Shown: piece after piece, positions 58,607-64,000 of the stretch
Layout: the number at the start of each line of letters is the position of its first letter
Position numbering within the stretch: position 1 is the stretch's first letter
Assembly: GCF_003315075.1 (NCBI RefSeq)
Contig: NZ_QNRJ01000001.1
Location: 229,158 to 293,157 of the forward strand
Length of the DNA: 64,000 nucleotides
Reading direction: 5' to 3'
Origin: Rossellomorea aquimaris
Lineage (GTDB): Bacteria > Bacillota > Bacilli > Bacillales > Bacillaceae_B
Translations under genes and position numbers: made by a program
The notes under the pieces: model-generated
Database searches by the model: none
Told to the model about the DNA's origin: nothing
The model's input: only the letters and a program-made list of their open reading frames with translations

Positions 58607-58913
58607 ATAAATGGAGATGGCACTGACATTTTCAAGCCATTTCCCCGGGTTGTTACCGTCTTATTCAGCAAGCCAAACGTGTCGATTCTCATCTGTGATC
58701 GACTTTCCACCGCCCGGCAATGTAAACAAGCGTATCTTCATTGGGACCCCATTTCGGCTCACCTACACCAAAGAAGACTTCACCCAATACCTGAAATTCT
58801 TCTCCTTTTTGTGAAATCACACTCAGCATGTTGCTAACCGTGGACCAGGAAGCAGTCCGCTTATTCTGATCGAAATCACAAACCACCTGAACATTAGTGT
58901 TAAAGGAAAACAA
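58607..58913 (-). pseudogene. Decayed PD40/TolB-like beta-propeller fragment
   Basis: Reading leftward, one frame gives VSNMLSVISQKGEEFQVLGE, then GEPKWGPNEDTLVYIAG, which resembles a WD40-like PD40 blade. A one-base shift near 58707 continues as GGKSITDENRHVWLAE, then a stop, then DGNNPGKWLENVSAI. A single lost base plus an in-frame stop, and no start or signal region, indicate a remnant of a larger secreted propeller protein. No credible rightward gene overlaps it. Confidence 0.5.
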
Positions 58914-58938
58914 AATTAGTATTTAAGGAGATGACAAG

Positions 58939-59142
58939 ATGAGCTGGTTAAATTGGAATGACTTATTAGCACCTTCCAACCCTTACTCTGCAGTGTTCTT
59001 TGGAATAATCCTCACCCTTGTGGTTGCATGTAGTATCTGGTATGAAACGAAACAAAAACGAATATTATTCATTGCCATCGTAACAGGTGGTTTGACAACC
59101 GTCATTGGAGTGGGGCTGCTTACTATGATTGGATTCTATTAG
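58939..59142 (+). CDS. Small two-helix membrane protein
   Basis: 67 residues with helices at about 17-35 and 43-63 separated by YETKQKR. AAGGAG lies nine bases before ATG 58939. It is followed after 18 bases by another two-helix protein gene, then by a HAD phosphatase, forming a likely three-gene unit. No family recognised. Confidence 0.7.
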   Translation: MSWLNWNDLLAPSNPYSAVFFGIILTLVVACSIWYETKQKRILFIAIVTGGLTTVIGVGLLTMIGFY

Positions 59143-59160
59143 AGAGGAAGGCGCATACCT

Positions 59161-59331
59161 ATGAAATCACTTTTTTTCGTAATTGTCGGTGCCCTTTTAG
59201 GTTGGGGAATCACCGGATTTTTCACCAATGGATTTGAAACGGATTATCTATTCATACTAATTATTGGCTTGGTGATTGGGTATAGCATTGGTCGTAGAAA
59301 AGAAAAAGAAGAATTTACTGAAACAATGTAA
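59161..59331 (+). CDS. Small two-helix membrane protein
   Basis: 56 residues. Helix 1 KSLFFVIVGALLGWGITGFF and helix 2 YLFILIIGLVIGYSIGRR are Gly-rich; the tail KEKEEFTETM is charged. GAGGAAGG precedes ATG 59161. It lies between the 67-residue gene and the HAD gene with short gaps of 18 and 15 bases, so cotranscription is likely. Function unknown. Confidence 0.7.
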   Translation: MKSLFFVIVGALLGWGITGFFTNGFETDYLFILIIGLVIGYSIGRRKEKEEFTETM

Positions 59332-59346
59332 GGGAAGTGTACTAGT

Positions 59347-60084
59347 ATGGAACATCTAAATCTTGAACAATATGATTTATTTTTGTTTGACCTCGATGAT
59401 ACTTTGTTTGATCACTCAGAGGCTTATGAAAATGGATTAGTAGATACGATCCATCAATTTCATTCCTTAAGGGAGATCGGCCACTCTGAATTCATCCAAA
59501 CCTTTACAAAGCATAATCACCTTTTATGGCCGAGGTTTTCATCCAACGAGTTAAATTTTCATGAATTCTCATTTTTAAGAATTAATAACGCTCTAAAGGA
59601 ATTGAACGTTTCAGCGGAGAAGGATCTCTCTCTCAAATTCGTGAAAACATTTCAATCGTCTTACCTTGAGCGTATCAGACCTTATCAGAAGTTGAACGAA
59701 TTCTTGTTTGAATTGAGTAAAAGTGTGGGGTTGGGAATAGTCACAAATGGAACTGTGTTTAATGCCTTTGAGAAGGTGGACCGTCTTGGACTATGCAGTA
59801 TATTTCCAGAAAAGTCTGTTATTGTCTCTGAAAAAATTGGATTCCCGAAGCCAAATAAAGAAATTTTCCAACACGCACTGAATATTTTCGGGAGTACTGC
59901 TGATAAAACCCTATTTATAGGAGATAATTATTTCACAGACATCTTAGGGGCAAAATCACTAGGCTTAGATACTCTTTGGATAAACAGGTATGAGTATGAA
60001 TGTCCACAAAGAGAAAAGCCTGACTACATATTAAGACATGTGGACGATTTGAAAAATGCCATAAACCAAAATGGAGTCGAATAA
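59347..60084 (+). CDS. HAD hydrolase (YjjG-like nucleotidase)
   Basis: 245 residues. FLFDLDDTLFDH (nucleophile Asp15 by my count, acid/base Asp17) with DDTLFD typical of YjjG-type 5'-nucleotidases, GIVTNGTVFNAF (motif II), the Lys of IGFPKPNKEIF (motif III) and FIGDNYFTDILGAKSLG (motif IV) are present. The helical cap lies between about residues 25 and 95. YjjG-like enzymes dephosphorylate non-canonical nucleoside monophosphates; that role is inferred. AAGGGAAG precedes ATG 59347. Confidence 0.88.
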   Translation: MEHLNLEQYDLFLFDLDDTLFDHSEAYENGLVDTIHQFHSLREIGHSEFIQTFTKHNHLLWPRFSSNELNFHEFSFLRINNALKELNVSAEKDLSLKFVKTFQSSYLERIRPYQKLNEFLFELSKSVGLGIVTNGTVFNAFEKVDRLGLCSIFPEKSVIVSEKIGFPKPNKEIFQHALNIFGSTADKTLFIGDNYFTDILGAKSLGLDTLWINRYEYECPQREKPDYILRHVDDLKNAINQNGVE

Positions 60085-60111
60085 GTATGCTCATTCGACT
60101 CCTAGATTTAT

Positions 60112-60582
60112 TTAAGACGTTTGTAGCTTCTCTTGAAATTTCATCATCTTGTCCTTTGTTTCCTGTACCAGTCCTTTTAAGGTTTCCGTATCAGGTTCGT
60201 CTTTTTTCGCTTCGGCAATTAAAGGATACAGGCTTTCTTCTATATTCTTATAATCCTCAGGATACTGTTCCTCGACCATCTTCTCGATCTCATCCCATTT
60301 TTCTTCAACTATCATTCCTTGTTCATTTACCTTCTTTGCATCACTTGAAGCATCCGTAAGGGTCTTATTTAAGTCCTCAACAGATTTAAGAGTATCATTC
60401 ACACCTGACTTCAGGTCTTCGGCTGCAGTTTGTTCTGAAGTACCATCCCCAGATGTTGTCTCGGATTCGGGTTCATTTACATCTTTCACCTTATCTGCCC
60501 CTTGATTGTCGTCAGACGCTCCACAACCTGCAAACAAAAGAGTACTTACAAAGATTACTGATAATACATTTATTTTCTTCAC
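60112..60582 (-). CDS. Acidic helical lipoprotein (YkyA-like)
   Basis: 156 residues. Signal KKINVLSVIFVSTLLFAGC with lipobox FAGC (Cys20), an acidic Glu/Ser/Thr linker, then coiled-coil helices DTLKSVEDLNKTLTDAS and LKGLVQETKDKMMKFQEKL. It resembles the cell-wall-binding YkyA-type helical lipoproteins but is shorter. Start GTG 60582 with AGGAGG upstream. It would be anchored outside the membrane. Convergent with the HAD gene. Confidence 0.75.
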   Translation of the reverse strand: MKKINVLSVIFVSTLLFAGCGASDDNQGADKVKDVNEPESETTSGDGTSEQTAAEDLKSGVNDTLKSVEDLNKTLTDASSDAKKVNEQGMIVEEKWDEIEKMVEEQYPEDYKNIEESLYPLIAEAKKDEPDTETLKGLVQETKDKMMKFQEKLQTS

Positions 60583-60722
60583 AAATTATTCCTCCTTTTG
60601 AACTCATTATTCCCAAAGAAGGAGTGGAGAAAACAAGGTGATTTGGATTGGATTCCCTCTATTTCTCAGAAAAATTAAGTATACTATACTCATTAGCACA
60701 TTATCGGAAGGAGTCATTGTTA

Positions 60723-61451
60723 ATGAATGTAAGAAAACCAGAGGAAAGACTGTCAGCGATTAAAGCAGCTTCGAATTTTGTACTAGAAAACTTTCCAACC
60801 TGTCAAGCAGCACTTCTTGGAGGCAGCGTTGTAAGGGGAGAGGAGACAAGCACATCCGATTTAGATATTGTCATCATTGACGATACTATTTCCTCAGAAT
60901 TTCGGGAATCACTTATCGCGCAGGGGTGGCCAATAGAAGCCTTCGTCCATAACGAAAAAACCATCCGAAACTATTTCCAATCGGACTGTCAACGAGCCCG
61001 CCCATCCTTGCCAAGAATGGTCTCAGAAGGAATTCCTATCGTCCATCACCCCATCATTCTCACCCTTAAAGAAGAAGCAAATAAACTTTTGAGGGACGGA
61101 CCTCCTAAGTGGACGAATCAGATGATCGATATGAAGAGATATTTCATTACAGATGCATTGGATGATTTTATTGGATCAACAAATAGAGGGGAAGGTATTT
61201 TCATAGCGGGAGCATTAGGGGAAACGTTGCACGAATTTGTACTCAGGACAAATGGCCACTGGATTGGTGCATCGAAATGGGTTGTTCGATCACTAAAGGA
61301 ATATGATGAAGACTTTGCTGAAGAATATGTAGAGGCTTTCGAACAGTTTTACAGTAATGGGGAGAAACAAGCAATTGTTAGATTAGTAGACTCGGTACTA
61401 AAACCACACGGCGGGAGACTATTTGATGGATTTGTGTTAGGGAAGGATTAA
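60723..61451 (+). CDS. Nucleotidyltransferase-domain protein
   Basis: 242 residues. LLGGSVVRGEETSTSDLDIVII at about residues 32-53 is the pol-beta/MNT signature: GGS plus the metal-binding DxD. A later Asp is expected in the VHNEK region, but I cannot place it. The C-terminal half is helical like that of aminoglycoside nucleotidyltransferases and MNT proteins. AAGGAG lies nine bases before ATG 60723. The AGGGACGGACCTCC word encodes RDGPP near residue 124. No HEPN partner gene is adjacent, so it is not a classic MNT-HEPN toxin pair. Confidence 0.8.
   Translation: MNVRKPEERLSAIKAASNFVLENFPTCQAALLGGSVVRGEETSTSDLDIVIIDDTISSEFRESLIAQGWPIEAFVHNEKTIRNYFQSDCQRARPSLPRMVSEGIPIVHHPIILTLKEEANKLLRDGPPKWTNQMIDMKRYFITDALDDFIGSTNRGEGIFIAGALGETLHEFVLRTNGHWIGASKWVVRSLKEYDEDFAEEYVEAFEQFYSNGEKQAIVRLVDSVLKPHGGRLFDGFVLGKD
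61091..61105 (+). repeat. AGGGACGGACCTCC word inside the nucleotidyltransferase gene
   Basis: Read in frame as G-AGG-GAC-GGA-CCT-CC, encoding Arg-Asp-Gly-Pro-Pro. This is a third reading frame compared with the copies at 35236 and 43006. Confidence 0.9.
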
Positions 61452-61470
61452 GTATAAGTATTCAACATAA

Positions 61471-61496
61471 TAGCCCTTCTAAAATATGAAGGGCTA
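61471..61496. terminator. Hairpin between convergent genes
   Basis: TAGCCCTTC / GAAGGGCTA with an eight-base loop. Weak T-run; it lies 15 bases from the stop of the Spo0M-like gene. Confidence 0.65.
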
Positions 61497-61511
61497 AAGT
61501 CTATACTATCG

Positions 61512-61907
61512 TTATACCAATATCCGAAACTCGTCATGGTCGACACTGTTTACACCATCGTCAAAGACAAGTCGGGTGACGAACTTATAAGAAACATCTT
61601 CACTACTTGGTGGAAATGAATCTGAAAGTCTGCACGAAAAGTGAATGGTGCGTTGTTCGTTTGCTTTCATCGTAGATGAGCTTAATATGGTATTTTGATG
61701 AAGAACAGATGAGCGGTCACTATTTTGATCGTACTGTAAAAGGTCGGTCTCGATCCTTTTTAGTTTCTGTTCCACTCGTCCGCCGGTTAGTTCATATTCC
61801 CCTCTGATCACGTCTCCCGGATGAAATTCTTTCTGATTCAATACCAAATCAATCTTTGTTGCACCAATACCGAACCTGCACATCAGTTTATTGAACATAA
61901 CAGCCAT
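61512..61907 (-). CDS. Half-length Spo0M-like arrestin-fold protein (copy 2)
   Basis: 131 residues. FGIGATKIDLVLNQKEFHPGDVIRGEYELTGGRVEQKLKRIETDLL aligns with copy 1 at 52818 and with the N-terminal half of Spo0M. Both copies stop after one arrestin-like domain. GAGAGGT precedes ATG 61907 closely; ATG 61898 (MFNKLM) is an alternative with wider spacing. It is cytoplasmic. In B. subtilis Spo0M affects sporulation and cytokinesis, but whether half-length forms do is unknown. Confidence 0.82.
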   Translation of the reverse strand: MAVMFNKLMCRFGIGATKIDLVLNQKEFHPGDVIRGEYELTGGRVEQKLKRIETDLLQYDQNSDRSSVLHQNTILSSSTMKANEQRTIHFSCRLSDSFPPSSEDVSYKFVTRLVFDDGVNSVDHDEFRILV

Positions 61908-62243
61908 TCAACCTCTCATTCATCTAGTTACCAATTCTACGCAATAAGGAGAGCTTTGGTTTCATTTTTCTACGCCTTTTCTACGACTATATTCTAAAAG
62001 AAAAGAAGCCTTCTTGTCTATAACCCTTCTTCGACATATTTCGCGAACTTTTATAAGTATTATCGTATTTTCCACTGTTCGTCCCTACATACTTTTCTCC
62101 AATTAATGAATCATGTCCCAAAAGAGTGTGATAATTGGAATTTATACCATAAAGAGGTAGAAATATAGTCTGAATTTCTATAAAATAGGACTAGAACATT
62201 ATCATATTTTGGTAAAATACTAGTTTGTGAAGGGGTCATTCAA
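61908..62243. other. Intergenic region before the penicillin-binding protein gene
   Basis: 336 AT-rich bases between divergent genes. TAAAAT near 62212 could be a -10 element. No small gene, repeat or RNA structure is evident. Confidence 0.45.
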
Positions 62244-64000
62244 TTGAAGGAAAAGAAGAAAAAGAAAAAAACCCATGTCCCATTGAGAATGAATTTACTT
62301 TTTATTTCGGTCTTTTTTCTATTCTCCCTTCTGATTCTTCGTCTTGGGATTGTACAAATCGTGCAGGGGAACCATTATGAAGCGGAAGTGGCAAGAACGG
62401 AAAATGTCAAATCTCATAATGGAACACCACCTAGGGGAAAAGTCTATGATCGGTATCGGAATGTAATCGTGGACAACGTACCTTTAAACGCAATCACCTA
62501 TACCAGAACACAAACGACGAAGCCCGAGGATATGCTGAAGGTAGCAAGAAATCTGGCAGAGTTGATCGAAATGGAACGAGACAAAATAACAGATCGGGAT
62601 CGAAAGGATTTCTGGTTATTGAGTCATCCTGAAAAAGCAGAGAAATTGGTGTCAGAGGATGAATTGAAGAAACTCGAAGATGATGAAGATCTTACAAAAG
62701 ATGATGTAAACAAAAAGGTTTATGAGATGCAGCTCGAAAGGATAACCAAAAAGGACATCAACTCCTTTAATAAACAAGAAGAGGAAGTTCTGGCGATATT
62801 CCGCGAATTTAACACAGGTTACGCCCTAAGTCCTCAAATCATCAAAAACAAAAATGTTTCCATGGAGGAAATGGCAAGAGTCAGTGAACGCCTGTCAGAA
62901 TTGACTGGTGTGAACGTTACCACGGACTGGGAAAGAAAATATGTGAATGACAGCACGTTGAGAACGATTCTCGGAAGAGTCTCAAGTTCACAGCAGGGCC
63001 TGCCAAGTGAGCTTGTCAATGAATATAAAGCTCAAGGCTATGCATTGAACGACCGTGTTGGTACGAGTTATTTCGAATCACAGTATGAAAACGTCCTAAA
63101 AGGACAAAAAGAAGAAATCGAATACATCACAAAAAATGGAAGTGTTCTTGATTCACAACTTATCAGCGAAGGTCACAGTGGCAAGGATGTCGTATTGACC
63201 ATTGACCTTCAGCTTCAAAAAGAAATCGAAAAAATCGTCGAAGAAGAGCTGAGCAAACAAGCATCCCAATATTGGGAATCCCCATTCCTGGATCGGGCAT
63301 TTGTTGTCATGATGGATCCACACACAGGTGAAATCCTTTCGATGGTCGGAAAGAAGTATGGGAAGGATGCAGATGGAAAGACGGAGATGCAGGATTATGC
63401 TTTAGGGACATTCACTTCTGAGTATGGAGTGGGATCTGCGGTAAAGGGTGCTACTGTGTTGACGGGGTATATGACTGGAGCGTTGAATGTTGGGGATGTG
63501 CTCTATGATGAACCGATTCGGATAAAGGATACACCAGTAAAAAAATCTTGGTTTAATGGGTCGAGGTATCTTAGCGATATACAAGCTCTTGAAATTTCGT
63601 CTAATGTCTATATGTTTAAAACAGCAATAAAAATTGCAGATGGAACTTATCGTCCTAATCAACCTTTGAACATTAACCCTGACGCATTTGATACTATGCG
63701 AAATTACTATAGTCAGTTTGGCTTAGGAGTAAAAACAGGAATAGATCTACCAGGTGAAGTAGAAGGGCTTAAAGGGAACGAACGGAAACCAGGTATGTTA
63801 ATGGATTTTGCCATTGGGCAATATGATTTATACACACCGATGCAACTTGTCCAGTATGCTTCTACCATTGCCAATGGAGGCTATCGCATGGAGCCACATA
63901 TCATGAAAGAAATTCGTGAACCCAGCCAAGAGAGAGATAAAGTTGGACCTCTCCTATATGAAAACCAATCCCAAGTTTTAAATCGTATTGATGCAACAGA
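62244..64000 (+). CDS. pbpA: Class B penicillin-binding protein, PbpA-like (C-terminus beyond the window)
   Basis: The first 585 residues are visible. A Lys-rich cytoplasmic start and one membrane helix (about 20-40) lead to a pedestal domain with RGKVYDRYRNVIVDN, then a transpeptidase domain. Ser398-x-x-Lys401 (GSAVKG) is the acylation site and SSN at 452-454 the second motif. VKTGIDLPGE near 497 is a conserved class B segment, not the active-site KTG, which must lie past the edge. It crosslinks peptidoglycan during elongation, like PbpA/PbpH. TTG 62244 follows GAAGGGG. Confidence 0.92.
   Translation, partial: MKEKKKKKKTHVPLRMNLLFISVFFLFSLLILRLGIVQIVQGNHYEAEVARTENVKSHNGTPPRGKVYDRYRNVIVDNVPLNAITYTRTQTTKPEDMLKVARNLAELIEMERDKITDRDRKDFWLLSHPEKAEKLVSEDELKKLEDDEDLTKDDVNKKVYEMQLERITKKDINSFNKQEEEVLAIFREFNTGYALSPQIIKNKNVSMEEMARVSERLSELTGVNVTTDWERKYVNDSTLRTILGRVSSSQQGLPSELVNEYKAQGYALNDRVGTSYFESQYENVLKGQKEEIEYITKNGSVLDSQLISEGHSGKDVVLTIDLQLQKEIEKIVEEELSKQASQYWESPFLDRAFVVMMDPHTGEILSMVGKKYGKDADGKTEMQDYALGTFTSEYGVGSAVKGATVLTGYMTGALNVGDVLYDEPIRIKDTPVKKSWFNGSRYLSDIQALEISSNVYMFKTAIKIADGTYRPNQPLNINPDAFDTMRNYYSQFGLGVKTGIDLPGEVEGLKGNERKPGMLMDFAIGQYDLYTPMQLVQYASTIANGGYRMEPHIMKEIREPSQERDKVGPLLYENQSQVLNRIDAT

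Noticed and set aside
60723-61451. MNT-HEPN toxin-antitoxin module
   Set aside because: The nucleotidyltransferase motif is present but no HEPN-domain gene lies next to it, and the protein is longer than MNT antitoxins.

Overview
The window looks like chromosomal DNA of a low-GC Gram-positive endospore-former of the Bacillaceae. The evidence is strong AGGAGG-type ribosome binding sites, frequent TTG/GTG starts, tight convergent gene pairs sharing bidirectional terminators, and families typical of the group: dpp-ykf, csoR-copZ-copA, Spo0M-like, RsbR-like, FbpB-like, YkfA-D, TatA and PbpA-like. A marine-type Bacillus relative such as Rossellomorea is my guess from overall flavour and is not proven. 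I saw no rRNA, tRNA, prophage, insertion sequence or CRISPR array. It reads as ordinary chromosome with many small accessory genes.

Layout. 1-9.8 kb: a serine hydrolase cut by the left edge, a glyoxalase-like protein, a NUDIX remnant, a DUF1272 zinc protein, a HAD phosphatase, an atypical kinase, an MFS pump behind duplicated HxlR/YodB-like operators, a nitronate monooxygenase, a DUF4145 protein, a divergent HTH/vWA pair and a TraB-family membrane protein. 9.8-11.9 kb: small proteins and a histidine phosphatase. 11.9-22.2 kb: a ten-gene operon dppABCDE-ykfABCD plus a serine hydrolase, preceded by a CodY-like box. Its job is uptake and breakdown of dipeptides and murein peptides: DppBCDE and YkfD import, DppA and YkfC cleave, YkfA trims LD-bonds, and YkfB epimerises L-Ala-D-Glu. 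22.3-27.2 kb: an RsbR-like stressosome protein, an XRE-PAS regulator and the copper module csoR-copZ-copA with two matching operator-like sites.

27.3-36.2 kb: a DUF3889 protein, a 1025-residue acetyltransferase fusion behind a 21-codon mini-ORF, TatA, small membrane proteins, GMP reductase with a PurR-like palindrome, a 2H phosphoesterase and an HTH-TPR regulator. The regulator is divergent from a 1355-residue secreted subtilase ending in a dockerin-like module (36.4-40.5 kb). 40.6-45.3 kb: a nucleoside hydrolase, then a MerR-acyl-CoA ligase-acyl-CoA dehydrogenase operon. 45.4-50 kb: a 27-residue nine-cysteine microprotein, a lipoprotein, a Mn-type CDF exporter, and an ArsR-family repressor with its MFS target. 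50-64 kb: many small membrane, GNAT, hydrolase and methyltransferase genes, two half-length Spo0M paralogues, an azoreductase, a LysM-CAP protein, a nucleotidyltransferase and the first 585 residues of a class B penicillin-binding protein.

The most unusual signals are as follows. (i) A 12-14 bp word, AGGGACGGACCT(CC), occurs seven times: as two intergenic inverted pairs and, singly, inside three unrelated genes in three different reading frames. (ii) An exact 26-bp tandem duplication frameshifts an otherwise intact membrane-protein gene. (iii) A nine-cysteine microprotein lies next to a bidirectional terminator. (iv) The GNAT fusion protein has a mini-ORF in front. (v) An HTH/vWA pair surrounds a perfect palindrome.
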